DNA from: Sediminibacterium sp. FEMGT703S
Lineage (GTDB): Bacteria; Bacteroidota; Bacteroidia; Chitinophagales; Chitinophagaceae
Reading direction: 5' to 3'
Assembly: GCA_002786355.1 (NCBI GenBank)
Contig: PGCO01000003.1
Location: 248,001-312,000, forward strand
Length of the DNA: 64,000 nucleotides
Position 1 is the first letter of the stretch. Every line of letters begins with the position of its first letter. Both the position numbers and the translations under genes were made by a program. Shown here in pieces: positions 32,862 through 44,929 of this stretch. Below the pieces are notes generated by a model that saw nothing but the letters and a program-made list of their open reading frames with translations, was not told the DNA's origin and made no database searches.

Positions 32862-33509
32862 CTATTGGCGCAATATATAGGCCTTATTAATTTTATCCAA
32901 TTTTGGAAACCGCTCCATAAATAAAGTTTTATTTTTTTGGAGTGTGTCTAACGAACGCATGGTTCTTCCTTCGTATCCAGCATATAAGGAATCAACCACT
33001 TCCATGCCTTTGATGACTTTTCCAAAAGGTGGATATCCTTTAACACCATTGGCTACCAACGTATCTAATCGTGTGTTGTCATTTAAATTAATAAACAGCG
33101 TGCTCCCCCTAGTTTCTTTCCCACTTCTTGCATAACTCATATAGCTTCTTAAATTACTTTGGATAACTGGCTCATCAGCCAATTTATAGGGGCTCCATTT
33201 TTTAAATACAGCAGTGTCATTATTACCCCATTGTACCACAAATTTGGGAACTACTCTATAGAAAAGTGTATTGTTATAAAACTGATGTTTTACCGTTTGA
33301 TAAAACCGATCAGCAGCCAAGGGTGACCAATCCCTATTTATTTCAACATCAAAAACACCCTTTGTTGTTTCAAACCTTGCGATAAAACTAGATGGAGCTT
33401 CTTGCTTTAACCACTTCTCTTTAAATACTGGTCTTGAGCATCCTATAAATGTAATACTCAATAGTATGAAATAGAAACCCAAAACAATCTTATTCTGATA
33501 TAATTTCAT
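32862..33509 (-). CDS. Cyclophilin-type peptidyl-prolyl isomerase, lipoprotein
   Basis: A 215-residue lipoprotein; the lipobox is in FILLSITFIGC. The cyclophilin domain spans most of the rest (FDVEINRDWSPLAADRFYQT, then FYNNTLFYRVVPKFVVQWG and FGKVIKGMEVVDSLY). It would speed proline isomerisation of proteins in the periplasm. ATG at 33507-33509 is chosen, because the longer frame to 33536 lies in the upstream gene and would precede the signal. It still overlaps that PAS gene by 20 bases. Confidence 0.88.
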   Translation of the reverse strand: MKLYQNKIVLGFYFILLSITFIGCSRPVFKEKWLKQEAPSSFIARFETTKGVFDVEINRDWSPLAADRFYQTVKHQFYNNTLFYRVVPKFVVQWGNNDTAVFKKWSPYKLADEPVIQSNLRSYMSYARSGKETRGSTLFINLNDNTRLDTLVANGVKGYPPFGKVIKGMEVVDSLYAGYEGRTMRSLDTLQKNKTLFMERFPKLDKINKAYILRQ

Positions 33510-34482
33510 ATCCAATGCTTCGTTTAACAATTGCATGAATTACTTGGTCAAGTTGAATGATTTCATTTAATAAATTGTCTAATTGTATTTGTCTTTCATC
33601 TTCTGACATTAAGTCTTTGTCTTTGATTAATTCATATAACCCTAAAATATTTACAATATGCCTGCGAACTTCATGTGAATGTTGCCAAGTAATTTGTTTT
33701 AATCGCTCGTTTTGTTGTAAGATTTTAATTTCATTTTGTTTTCTTTTAGTAATATCCCTCACATTGATCGCAATACCCACATTATGTTGAAAAATATCAT
33801 ACACAGGAAATAAAGAGAAGAGCCACCAAAGACCACCGTCCTCTTTTTCAGTTCTTATGGACTCTCCATTTAAAACCCGTTTAAAGTACCCTAAAAATTC
33901 TGCATGATTGAATGGATGAAAATAATCTAAGATAGAATCACCAATAGCTGGTTCCTTTTTAAAAATCTCCAAACAATTGTTTTTTGCAAGTTGATTTAAA
34001 AACAAAAATTCAAAATTTGGATTAATAAATGTACAGGCATCAGATGTACTATCGTACATTGCTCTAAGTAAGGTTTCTGTTTGTGCTAATTTTTGATTGG
34101 CTTTTTCTTCCACAGAGTTCTCATACCCAACACATAAAATACCGGCTGGATTTTGTTGCGCATCTTTAAATAGGGAGAATTCCCATTGTGTCCAATAAAA
34201 ATCATTTTCAACTTCACTAGGTTTTCTAATCTGAATTGGGAAAGCTTTATCAGGATGTAAAAAACATTGCTGAACTACTTCATTGCATTTGTCTATATCG
34301 TCAGGATGAATGGCAACACTAATTGGGTCACCCACAAAATGAGTTTTCAAAAAAGAAAACCTTTCCTGAAATAATTCATTTACATAAATATATTTTCCTT
34401 CTAAATCAGTGACGATTAATGAATATATTTTTGAATTTAATAGAAATTGTGGCAGTAATTTGACAATATCAGATTCGCTCAT
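33490..34482 (-). CDS. PAS-domain protein with H-box and no ATPase domain (paralog 2)
   Basis: A 330-residue paralog of the gene at 31796. It begins MSESDIVKLLPQFLLNSKIY, with two PAS domains (IVTDLEGKYIYVNELFQERF and TFINPNFEFLFLNQ) and ends with the H-box QHSHEVRRHIVNILGLYELI plus a partner helix. No ATP-binding domain follows. It is divergent from the alkane monooxygenase-like gene with 59 bases between, so it could be linked to the expression of that gene. The ligand of the PAS domains is unknown. Confidence 0.85.
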   Translation of the reverse strand: MSESDIVKLLPQFLLNSKIYSLIVTDLEGKYIYVNELFQERFSFLKTHFVGDPISVAIHPDDIDKCNEVVQQCFLHPDKAFPIQIRKPSEVENDFYWTQWEFSLFKDAQQNPAGILCVGYENSVEEKANQKLAQTETLLRAMYDSTSDACTFINPNFEFLFLNQLAKNNCLEIFKKEPAIGDSILDYFHPFNHAEFLGYFKRVLNGESIRTEKEDGGLWWLFSLFPVYDIFQHNVGIAINVRDITKRKQNEIKILQQNERLKQITWQHSHEVRRHIVNILGLYELIKDKDLMSEDERQIQLDNLLNEIIQLDQVIHAIVKRSIGYEIISE

Positions 34483-34541
34483 AAATTTATATTAAACACT
34501 TAATTAAATATATTAATTTAAATTCAGGTTTAATTATTAAA

Positions 34542-35591
34542 ATGAGATTAAAAAGCCTTCAATATTGCTTAGCCTATATCACTCCAGTTTTGGTAGTAGG
34601 TTCTATTTACTCAGAAAATTTTTGGTCATACGCAGCTATTATTTTCATTTTTGCCATTGTTCCATTTTTTGAATTATTCACCAAAGGAAGCACCCAAAAC
34701 TTAAACAAAATTGAGGAAGAGATTGCTAAAGAGGATCCTTTACACGATTGGATTTTATTTGGCTTGGTGCCAGTTCAATATTTTATTCTAGGTTACTTTT
34801 TATACCAAATGAGCAATGAATTGTTACCACTTTACTATAAGATTGGCGCCACATTGGCTTTTGGAATTTCTTGTGGCATCTTAGGAATTAATGCGGCACA
34901 TGAATTAGGACATAGAACAAGTAAACATGAGCAATTCATGAGCAAAATGCTTTTATTAACCACACTTTATATGCACTTTTTTATTGAACACAATCGAGGA
35001 CATCACAAAAATGTTTCCACCGATGATGACCCCGCATCTAGCAGATTAGGTGAAGGAGTGTATCAATTTTATTTTAGGTCAATCATTGACGGATGGCTTT
35101 CTGCTTGGCATTTAGAAGCAGAGCGATTAAAAAAGAAACAACTCAATTTTTGGAGCATCCATAATGAAATGTTGCTGTATCAATTCATTCAGGGTTTTCT
35201 GGTACTTTCAATTGGCCTATTTTTTGGAACCACTACACTGATCTTTTTTCTTGCAGGTGCACTCATGGGTATCTTACTACTTGAAACAGTTAATTATATA
35301 GAGCACTATGGGTTGCGCAGAAAAAAGAATGGTACAAGCTACGAAAGAACCATGCCTGTACATTCTTGGAATTCTAATCATCCTATCGGAAGGCTTTTAT
35401 TATTAGAACTTTCTAGGCATTCTGATCATCATTATTTAGCCAGTAGAAAATATCAAACCCTTCGGCATTTTGATGAGAGCCCCCAAATGCCTACGGGTTA
35501 TCCAGGGATGATGGTACTTTCATTGATCCCACCGTTATGGTTTAAAGTCATGCACAAACAACTTATGCATTTTAAACAAACTACTTCCTAG
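34542..35591 (+). CDS. AlkB-type integral membrane monooxygenase
   Basis: A 349-residue membrane protein with several hydrophobic helices and the histidine boxes of the alkane 1-monooxygenase/fatty-acid desaturase superfamily: HELGHR, HNRGHH, NYIEHYG and SRHSDHH. These bind a diiron centre that hydroxylates terminal carbons of alkanes or other alkyl chains. Length is a bit shorter than AlkB of Pseudomonas (about 400). A rubredoxin gene is not adjacent. Substrate could also be a fatty or polyketide chain. Confidence 0.9.
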   Translation: MRLKSLQYCLAYITPVLVVGSIYSENFWSYAAIIFIFAIVPFFELFTKGSTQNLNKIEEEIAKEDPLHDWILFGLVPVQYFILGYFLYQMSNELLPLYYKIGATLAFGISCGILGINAAHELGHRTSKHEQFMSKMLLLTTLYMHFFIEHNRGHHKNVSTDDDPASSRLGEGVYQFYFRSIIDGWLSAWHLEAERLKKKQLNFWSIHNEMLLYQFIQGFLVLSIGLFFGTTTLIFFLAGALMGILLLETVNYIEHYGLRRKKNGTSYERTMPVHSWNSNHPIGRLLLLELSRHSDHHYLASRKYQTLRHFDESPQMPTGYPGMMVLSLIPPLWFKVMHKQLMHFKQTTS

Positions 35592-35634
35592 CAACTTTAA
35601 ACGTTAACTGCGCCTTATTGGTTGAAGTAGTTAA

Positions 35635-35991
35635 CTATGTAACATCTACCGTAGCCGTATACAAATTACCCGCTACCAAATTAGCCAATTGCAAGTCTAT
35701 AGATGAAGTGGCGCTGGAGGAGGTTTGTGTAGACTGTGTAAAAATCACTGAATTATCTAAGTCATTTTTAACGGATATATCTACTTTAACCCCATTTTTG
35801 GGGGGCTTAGAGGTAATTAATAATTTAAAACTATAACTACTAGACAAAGCACCAATAATATCAGCACCAAATATAGGTGTGGATGATATTCTTAAAGTTT
35901 CTTCTGGCGGCTCTACCACAGCTTTCTTTTTACAGCTATGAATACCTCCCAAAACCACCAATGTGAATAATAGAATCAATATTTTTTTCAT
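35635..35991 (-). CDS. Lipoprotein, C-terminus apparently cut by an in-frame TAG
   Basis: A 118-residue exported protein with lipobox LVVLGGIHSCKKK. The mature part resembles an Ig-like fold (DISVKNDLDNSVIFTQSTQT). The frame stops at TAG (35635-35637) inside a strand (YTATVDVT) but continues open for 17 more codons, LTTSTNKAQLTFKVARK, to a second stop at 35581-35583 that overlaps the end of the alkB-like gene. The extension reads like a natural C-terminal strand, so TAG is probably a recent nonsense change. It lies 10 bases downstream of the WD40/T9SS gene. Confidence 0.65.
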   Translation of the reverse strand: MKKILILLFTLVVLGGIHSCKKKAVVEPPEETLRISSTPIFGADIIGALSSSYSFKLLITSKPPKNGVKVDISVKNDLDNSVIFTQSTQTSSSATSSIDLQLANLVAGNLYTATVDVT

Positions 35992-36001
35992 TGTATTACA
36001 A

Positions 36002-38806
36002 TCAATGTTTAATAATTTGTTTGCTTTCTTGTTTCATTGTTTTGCTATTGGTTAGCAAAATGGTATATGCTCCATTACTATATCTACTAAAATTAATCAG
36101 CACAGACTTTGTAAAAGTGTTGCTCATTATACGTCTACCCTTTGAATCAAAAATTTGGTAATTAATTTTTTGAATGGTTGATCCTGCGTCAATAAAAATA
36201 TTGTCTCTAACAGGATTCGGATATAATCGATAGTCGCCAGAAGTATTGGTGGTGTTAACTACACTGGTTACCAAATAAAAGTAATTCTCACTCATTGGGC
36301 TAACACATCCATTCACCGTTACACGCACGGTATAATTACCACTCGTTAGAGGTCGATAGGTTTTATCGGTAGCACCTGTAATTGAACTAGTTTCTCTAAA
36401 CCATTGATTCCCAGTATTGGCACTGCTGATTAAGTCAGCACCTGTTTGTGTAATGGTTGGCTTAGCAGGGATTGCAGTTAAAGTAACCGTAACGCCACTA
36501 GTACTCACAGAAGCACAACTAGCTGCATTGGTTACACTTACTGTATAAACTCCTGCTTGATTTGCCGTATAGGTTTGGTTGGTTGCACCACTGATGGGTG
36601 AACCATCTTTCAACCATTGATTACCAGCAGTTGCACTCGAACTCAACACAACTGACCCTCCAGTACACAAACTGGTTGTAGTTGCTGCAGTAATAGTTGG
36701 TGTTGTTGGAACGGGGTTGATGGTAACGGTTAATGCAGCACGTGGACTTTCACAATTGGAGCTTGCATTAAATTGACTCACATAATAAATGGTTTGTCCG
36801 GCATTACTGGTGCTTGGAGTAGGGGCTGTTATGGAAGCAGTTCCACCAGTTGCATTAGTGCCATACCAACGAAGTGTATTACCTGAAAGTGCAGTAGCAG
36901 ACAAGGCAGAATTTGTTGCAGATTGGCATAAAGTAATATTCGTCACAGAGGGTGCGGCTATAGAACAGTTTTCCAAACTAAAAATGCTAATTCCAACTTC
37001 TTCAGATAAGTCCATATCCCTACTCAAAACAATAATTCGTTTGCCATCTTCTGACCAATAAGCCCATTGAAATTGTTCACCACCATTATTCGTTAAATCT
37101 AAACTATCATAATAATTGCTTTTCCCTTCTGCATTCAATAATTTATCACCAATATCATTCATAATGGTAACTGCATTATCTCCAAATTGTCCATTGGTGA
37201 CTTGCACTCGATCGGCCTGCATTAAATATTTCCCATCTGGCGAGAATGCAGCAACACCCGCTCTCCCGGTATGCCCCAAAAAATTACCATTGTCTGTTTT
37301 AAAAATATAGCCTCCGAATGTAGCCATACGATTGGCATCTGGTGTAAACGACACATCAAATAAACCCGTATACTTTGTCCATAATACTGCACCAGTAGCA
37401 GCGTTTACAATGGTTTGATCCTTTGATTTAGTTCCTGTTCCAATGTATAAGCCATCTTTACTAACCGTTAATCCATTAATAAAACCCCAGCCTCCAGTAA
37501 ATGCTTTCCAAACCAAAGTGGCCGTCTGTTTATTTGCTGATAAATTATACCTGTATAGGTTACCATCTCCAGTACTAATGACAATTGCACTATTATTCTC
37601 AATCCAAACCAACTCTCTATTTTGTCCGTAACTGGTTAATCCAACTTTGTTTAACACTAACTTTTTGGTAGTCATATCATACACATGAAATGTACCACTC
37701 TGGTCTCCAATAGCTAAATGTTTGGCATCAGAAGAAAATCTAATATTCCTACTTTGAATACCTAAAATAGTATCATAAATGCTACCATCAGCACCATTTA
37801 AAATGGCTATAAAATCCCCTCCTCTATTTCCATTCAGAGGCGTTGGACCAATCATACCATTACTAGCAACTGCTACAAACTTAGCATCAGATGTCATATC
37901 TCCACCCCAAGCTTCCCATCCTATATCTTTTGTCCATTGAATATTGCCATCAAAATCAATTTTATATAGTTTGCTAGCATTTTTGGGAGATGAAGTATTG
38001 GCCCAGTTTTCTTGCCCAGGAATACACACAAAGCTTCTGGTTTTTTCTGAAACCGCACCACGCCAAAAACCTGTTGGCGTTTTAATCGATTTAATTAAAC
38101 GAACAGTATAGGGAGAAGTAGCAATGGTTTCTTCTACTAAACTAAATGTATTGACGGCTTGAGCCGTATCTAATTTAAAATACTCCGATTTTTTTCCTGG
38201 CTTACGAATGGTTACAAACCAATCATTTCGCAATGCCAATTTAAAATCAAATGTGTATGGTACATTACTTCCATTACCTGCTTGAACCAACGTATTTTGA
38301 TAGAGATTATTAGCTTGTTGCGGCCCACCAGACTCTGTAAATAATTCTAAATTAAAGTTCCCCGCCGATTTAGCATTTATAGCCAGTCTGATTGCTTTAT
38401 TGCCTGAGCGATACAATTGCAAGGTATCGTCATTCACAAATTGAATATCAACAGGAAAATCTAAAACAGTTGCGGCATTTTTTGGATAAGGCCCTTGCAA
38501 TGCCCCTTGATTTTCTGAAAACAGAAAATGCATTTTATAGGTTTTACTTGTTCCAGTTGCAGGTGGTATATTGCCCATTCGATCTTCATATACCCCTTGG
38601 GTCCAGGTTTGCGCAAAACTCTGTTGACCAACAGGCACTTGTATAGCGCCTCCATTGGGGAAAGTTGCAAAACCAAATTCGCCGTGTAAGTTTCTTTGTA
38701 CACTTGGGGCAGTAAATCCTTCAATGAATAAATCAAAATAAATGGGCGCATCGGCATTATTACTGATATTCTCAATACGGATTTTGGTATTTTGATTAGC
38801 ATCCAT
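36002..38806 (-). CDS. T9SS-sorted WD40-like repeat protein, separated from its signal peptide by a stop
   Basis: A 934-residue protein with an N-terminal domain, a WD40-like propeller (residues about 240-600, for example FSSDAKHLAIGDQSGTFHVY), Ig-like/PKD-like repeats rich in TITPVPTTPTI-type linkers, and a type IX sorting tail (YRLYPNPVRDNIFIDAG). T9SS substrates need a signal peptide, but the first ATG here (38806) gives MDANQNTKIRIENI with none. The upstream in-frame codons encode VNWNGYRITYVGKTSISKK and, before a TAA, a signal peptide. The exported form can only be made if the stop is bypassed. Confidence 0.8.
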   Translation of the reverse strand: MDANQNTKIRIENISNNADAPIYFDLFIEGFTAPSVQRNLHGEFGFATFPNGGAIQVPVGQQSFAQTWTQGVYEDRMGNIPPATGTSKTYKMHFLFSENQGALQGPYPKNAATVLDFPVDIQFVNDDTLQLYRSGNKAIRLAINAKSAGNFNLELFTESGGPQQANNLYQNTLVQAGNGSNVPYTFDFKLALRNDWFVTIRKPGKKSEYFKLDTAQAVNTFSLVEETIATSPYTVRLIKSIKTPTGFWRGAVSEKTRSFVCIPGQENWANTSSPKNASKLYKIDFDGNIQWTKDIGWEAWGGDMTSDAKFVAVASNGMIGPTPLNGNRGGDFIAILNGADGSIYDTILGIQSRNIRFSSDAKHLAIGDQSGTFHVYDMTTKKLVLNKVGLTSYGQNRELVWIENNSAIVISTGDGNLYRYNLSANKQTATLVWKAFTGGWGFINGLTVSKDGLYIGTGTKSKDQTIVNAATGAVLWTKYTGLFDVSFTPDANRMATFGGYIFKTDNGNFLGHTGRAGVAAFSPDGKYLMQADRVQVTNGQFGDNAVTIMNDIGDKLLNAEGKSNYYDSLDLTNNGGEQFQWAYWSEDGKRIIVLSRDMDLSEEVGISIFSLENCSIAAPSVTNITLCQSATNSALSATALSGNTLRWYGTNATGGTASITAPTPSTSNAGQTIYYVSQFNASSNCESPRAALTVTINPVPTTPTITAATTTSLCTGGSVVLSSSATAGNQWLKDGSPISGATNQTYTANQAGVYTVSVTNAASCASVSTSGVTVTLTAIPAKPTITQTGADLISSANTGNQWFRETSSITGATDKTYRPLTSGNYTVRVTVNGCVSPMSENYFYLVTSVVNTTNTSGDYRLYPNPVRDNIFIDAGSTIQKINYQIFDSKGRRIMSNTFTKSVLINFSRYSNGAYTILLTNSKTMKQESKQIIKH

Positions 38807-38866
38807 TTTTTTGCTAATGCTTGTTTTACCAACATAAGTAATTCGATAACCATTCCAATTGACTTG

Positions 38867-38923
38867 TTATGCTTGAGTAATCTGAAAAAGAAAAATAGAC
38901 AGAAGGGTAAACATCCATTTCAT
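38867..38923 (-). other. Orphaned signal-peptide frame ahead of the WD40/T9SS gene
   Basis: ATG at 38921-38923 opens MKWMFTLLSIFLFQITQA, a textbook signal peptide, followed at once by TAA (38867-38869) and then CAA GTC AAT in the same frame as the 934-residue protein. One base change (CAA to TAA) or a similar event explains it. The frame is otherwise open through to 36002. Confidence 0.8.
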
Positions 38924-39064
38924 CTTGGCAAAATTTAAGGGGGCAGTAGGTTCTACTGTTGTTTTTATTCAGTTTAAACAATGAATTTATTGAAAAAGTC
39001 GATTTTTAAAAAAAATGTTAATGTAAAAAAATCTTCAGAATCATTGGCTATATATAATAAAAAA

Positions 39065-39086
39065 AGCCCCGAATTAACTCGGGGCT
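39065..39086 (-). terminator. Terminator downstream of katG
   Basis: AGCCCCGA (39065-39072), loop ATTAAC, TCGGGGCT (39079-39086). An A-run at 39052-39065 becomes the T-tract on the minus strand. It follows the katG stop by 22 bases. Confidence 0.88.
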
Positions 39087-39108
39087 CTCTATAAAAAACG
39101 ACTAATAT

Positions 39109-41346
<2,238 letters not shown>

Positions 41347-41367
41347 TTACGGTTTAAAATGAGAGTG

Positions 41368-41375
41368 CAAAATTA
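41368..41375 (-). promoter_or_regulatory. Probable katG -7 promoter element
   Basis: TAATTTTG on the minus strand matches the Bacteroidota -7 consensus TAnnTTTG. It is 36 bases ahead of the katG start codon. I see no strong -33 partner and no obvious OxyR or PerR site. Confidence 0.5.
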
Positions 41376-41427
41376 CACTGAATTATGCATTTTAGCAGTT
41401 TAATTTATTAGAAAAAATGGTTTTAAC

Positions 41428-42672
41428 ATGTACCAGTTTATCTCCCTGATTCTGTTCAGTCTTTACTGCACAACCATTCTAAATGCTCAACAAAAAACAA
41501 CCAAAATTGTTTTTGTAATTGCAGATGGCATTCCTGCAGACTTAATCGAAAAATCGGCAAAGCCGCATCTGAATAAAATCATTGCCAGCGGTTTTTACAA
41601 AAGAGCTTTTGTTGGGGGGATTAAAAACACCTACAATCAAACCCCCACTATTTCTGCACCAGGGTACAACAACTTACTAACGGGCACTTGGGCAAATAAA
41701 CACCAAGTAGTAGACAACAATATTAAGAATCCGAATTACTATTATCCAACCATTTTTAGGTTCTTGAAAGAACAATACCCCACTAAAACCACCGCTGTCT
41801 TCTCAACTTGGCAAGACAACAGAACCAAATTAATCGGTGATGGCTTAAAAGAAACAGGTGGTTTTAAAATAGACTATTCATTTGATGGGTATGAATTAGA
41901 TACCTTACAATTTCCACACGATAAACAAGCTCACTATACTCATTTGATTGACCAATATGTAATTGCCAAAGCCGACAGCACCATTCGCAAAACTGCACCT
42001 GATTTATCATGGATTTATTTACAACATACAGACGATATAGGTCATCGGTTTGGGAATAGTCCTGAAATGGAACAAGCGATTCTCCAGTTAGATAAACAGA
42101 TGGGGATTATTTGGAATGCCATACAATTCAGAGAAAAAAAATACAATGAAAAATGGATCATCATCATTACCACCGATCATGGTAGAGATGCCGCTACAGG
42201 AAAAAATCATGGCGGACAATCCGATGCAGAAAGAACTACTTGGATGATTGCCAATTTCAAAAATACCAACAGTTATTTTCAAAAAAACACACCTGCGATA
42301 GTAGACATTCTTCCCACATTGGCTCGCTTTCAAAAATTAGCTATCGCCAAAAACCAATTGTATGAATTAGATGGTGTACCTATTTCAGGACCCGTTTCTT
42401 TGTCTCATCCCAATGTTCAGCAACTGGGTGATAGTTTGATACTCAACTGGAAAAGTTACCAACAAAATGGCATTGTAAAAGTATTAATCAGCTTTACCAA
42501 TCAATTCAAATCGGGGCAGCAAGATTCCTACGAAACCCTTGCTACCATTCCGGTTCAACAAGAAAGATTTGTATTTGAGTTGCCTGCAAAATTTACATTT
42601 GCTAAAATTGTTTTAGTTGGTAAAAACAATACCATCAACACACAGTGGATCAATCCAATAGTAGTGAAATAA
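41428..42672 (+). CDS. Alkaline phosphatase superfamily (NPP-like) enzyme, exported
   Basis: A 414-residue exported hydrolase; signal peptide [20 protein letters not shown]. The metal-binding Asp is in FVIADGIP, the nucleophile region is [15 protein letters not shown], and [10 protein letters not shown] with TTDHGRD and NHGG give the remaining zinc ligands of the phosphodiesterase/nucleotide pyrophosphatase group. It likely releases phosphate or nucleotides from esters in the periplasm. A C-terminal beta domain (residues 320 on) is additional. A terminator follows immediately. Confidence 0.88.
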   Translation: MYQFISLILFSLYCTTILNAQQKTTKIVFVIADGIPADLIEKSAKPHLNKIIASGFYKRAFVGGIKNTYNQTPTISAPGYNNLLTGTWANKHQVVDNNIKNPNYYYPTIFRFLKEQYPTKTTAVFSTWQDNRTKLIGDGLKETGGFKIDYSFDGYELDTLQFPHDKQAHYTHLIDQYVIAKADSTIRKTAPDLSWIYLQHTDDIGHRFGNSPEMEQAILQLDKQMGIIWNAIQFREKKYNEKWIIIITTDHGRDAATGKNHGGQSDAERTTWMIANFKNTNSYFQKNTPAIVDILPTLARFQKLAIAKNQLYELDGVPISGPVSLSHPNVQQLGDSLILNWKSYQQNGIVKVLISFTNQFKSGQQDSYETLATIPVQQERFVFELPAKFTFAKIVLVGKNNTINTQWINPIVVK

Positions 42673-42700
42673 AAAAAGCTGCATTGCTGCAGCTTTTTTA
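42673..42700. terminator. Bidirectional terminator between the NPP-like gene and the LruC gene
   Basis: AGCTGCA (42677-42683), loop TTGC, TGCAGCT (42688-42694), with A-runs before and T-runs after. It starts right at the upstream stop codon and serves both convergent genes. Confidence 0.88.
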
Positions 42701-42717
42701 AAGGATTTATTTAAGTA

Positions 42718-44820
42718 TTATTTTAGATAAATTCTATCTGGATTTCTAAAGCCTGAACCACTATTTGAGTACCAATCTCTATTAGTAGTGCCGCCAGATT
42801 TAGCCCACTCAAAAAAGCGCAAATAAGCGGTATTGATAGCAGACCCTTCAGTAGGATACAAGAAGCCATCAGCAAAATGTAAAGCCCATGGGTAGTTATC
42901 TTTAGATACATAGTACCTATTCGAACTTGGCTTAGAGTCGTCATCTCCGGTTCCAAATAGTTTTAGATCAGCCAAATCGGTAGGAGCAAAACCAGGTAAA
43001 TGTACTTCGTGTGTTCTGCGCTGGTTGCTAATTAAGAAAGGGTTCATATTAGCAATGTTCAAAGTACTTGGAGAAATAGGCGAATTAAATTGGATTAATA
43101 CTGAAACAGGAGTACCTGTTGCCTTTTCCATATCTGTACGGGTGTTTACAAAGAAAGCCCCATTTGAATATTTTAAAACAGAATAAATATTATCAATAGG
43201 AATAATTACGGCTTTACTTTGACCAGCTTCAGTTCCATTAGGATTAAGTTTTGCTAAACCGGTAGCCACATTTTGTCCTGTTGCAGATTTGATTAAGCTC
43301 GGTGCAAAAGGAAATTGAACGCCAAATGCATTTTGAAAAGCAGCTCCGTTCGCAAGCGCCTTATATTCTGCATTCATTTCAACAATATTATTCTGTGCAT
43401 TCGAAATCATGGTATATCGATAAGATATTACCAAGTCGTTCATATCGTAGTCACCAGCACTTGGGAATAAATCTTCAAAAGCTAAGGTTCCCCAATTGTT
43501 TTGAGATGGGAAATAAGAAGTGTATGCTTTTGTAGGATCAGTTGGAAACTGGTCTAAATCATCAATCACACCATCTCCATCAGCATCTTTCACTACTTCT
43601 GCTTCTTCTACTCCATCAGTATTAATCGCTGTGATTGGATTAGATGTTGCATACAAAACTAAATCATTAAAATCTTGATCACAACCAGACTCATCTCTGC
43701 GAATATCTTCGAATCCGATTAAGAAAAATTCTTTGTACTTTAATAATACATTGTGTTTTTTCAAATCATCTTTTGGTTCAGGATTAAGATGCTGATCAGA
43801 GAAGAAAGCAGTTGCTTTCACCGAAACATCTTTACCATTCCAAGCATTTTGAAACAATACCAATCCTATAGATGTGCCTGCTGGGAAAGTTCCAATTTTT
43901 ACTTTATCACCAGATAACATTTCACCGCTGCTGCCTCTCAAACTCGCATTAGGGAAAACAAATTTTATTTCAGTAATATCTGCTAGTGTTTTAGGAGGCG
44001 TTTTAGTATCATAAGTATAAAACCCTAAAGCATTTCTATACCCTGCTCCTTCATGCACAAACGTAAGCCAAACATCTGCATCTTCTTTAACGTTAATGCT
44101 AGTCATCGCATTAGTAGTGATATATTCCGGGTGCAGTTCTGGCACTTTTTTCTGCTCAGGTAAAGAAGCATTAATCGTGTTCAACATATCTAAACTAATC
44201 TCGTCTCCTGGAACTTCTAAATTATTGGGTTTACCATTACTGTTATAATTACTCAAATAAGAAAACTTGGTATCCGTTTTTACTCCATTAATATCCATAC
44301 TTACCATTCCGCCATTTGAAGCACTTGCAGAACGAATAATATTTGCCGCTTCAGCAGGTCCACCATTAGATTGTAATACCCCTACTACATTACCTGCATA
44401 AGCGTTTGAACCACCAATGGTACAGTTCAACGTATTGCTACTTACGCTCACTAGAAGGTTTTGAATTAATCCTAAATAATTTGCATCTACCACCACTGTA
44501 TCCATATGGGCAGGCAAAGTAGTCTTAGAAGATATCAACCCTTGCGCGTTGGTTACTCCTTTAAACAATAAAGAACCCTTCACCCCATTTTGTATGCTGT
44601 ACACTTGTACAGGCACTCCCGTAATAGGTTTATTACGATTGGTTAACGCAGTGATGGTTACAGCAATCTCTTTCGTAGTTGTGTAATTGAACCCATCAGG
44701 TGCAATTTTATTAACTGTTGTTGGCGGGGCATTTACGGGATCTGTTTCAGCTGCTTTCTTACAAGAAATGACACTGAAAGCTGCCAGTAAAAGGATGGTA
44801 AAACCGATTTTGTTGTTCAT
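42718..44820 (-). CDS. LruC-domain lipoprotein
   Basis: A 700-residue exported lipoprotein (lipobox in LLAAFSVISCKK). Its C-terminal half is a LruC domain, with the calcium-binding-like DADGDGVIDDLDQFPTDP, then FEDLFPSAGDYDMNDLVISY. An earlier DFNDLVLYATS and DESGCDQDFNDL give a DUF4114-like segment. LruC proteins occur on the surface of Leptospira and Bacteroidota; function is probably adhesive or structural. The N-terminal Ig-like region follows the lipid anchor. Confidence 0.85.
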   Translation of the reverse strand: MNNKIGFTILLLAAFSVISCKKAAETDPVNAPPTTVNKIAPDGFNYTTTKEIAVTITALTNRNKPITGVPVQVYSIQNGVKGSLLFKGVTNAQGLISSKTTLPAHMDTVVVDANYLGLIQNLLVSVSSNTLNCTIGGSNAYAGNVVGVLQSNGGPAEAANIIRSASASNGGMVSMDINGVKTDTKFSYLSNYNSNGKPNNLEVPGDEISLDMLNTINASLPEQKKVPELHPEYITTNAMTSINVKEDADVWLTFVHEGAGYRNALGFYTYDTKTPPKTLADITEIKFVFPNASLRGSSGEMLSGDKVKIGTFPAGTSIGLVLFQNAWNGKDVSVKATAFFSDQHLNPEPKDDLKKHNVLLKYKEFFLIGFEDIRRDESGCDQDFNDLVLYATSNPITAINTDGVEEAEVVKDADGDGVIDDLDQFPTDPTKAYTSYFPSQNNWGTLAFEDLFPSAGDYDMNDLVISYRYTMISNAQNNIVEMNAEYKALANGAAFQNAFGVQFPFAPSLIKSATGQNVATGLAKLNPNGTEAGQSKAVIIPIDNIYSVLKYSNGAFFVNTRTDMEKATGTPVSVLIQFNSPISPSTLNIANMNPFLISNQRRTHEVHLPGFAPTDLADLKLFGTGDDDSKPSSNRYYVSKDNYPWALHFADGFLYPTEGSAINTAYLRFFEWAKSGGTTNRDWYSNSGSGFRNPDRIYLK

Positions 44821-44929
44821 ATAGATACGTTTGTGGTGTACAATTGATAGGTTATTTTTTTAGCACTATTTTGATTTAAAAAGGGCCCGAAATAAATAAC
44901 CATTATTTGCCATACAAAAATACGCAGCT

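Noticed and set aside
38461..38853. 130-aa minus-strand frame near the WD40/T9SS gene start
   Set aside because: It is out of frame with the real coding frame and has no recognizable protein pattern; treated as a shadow.
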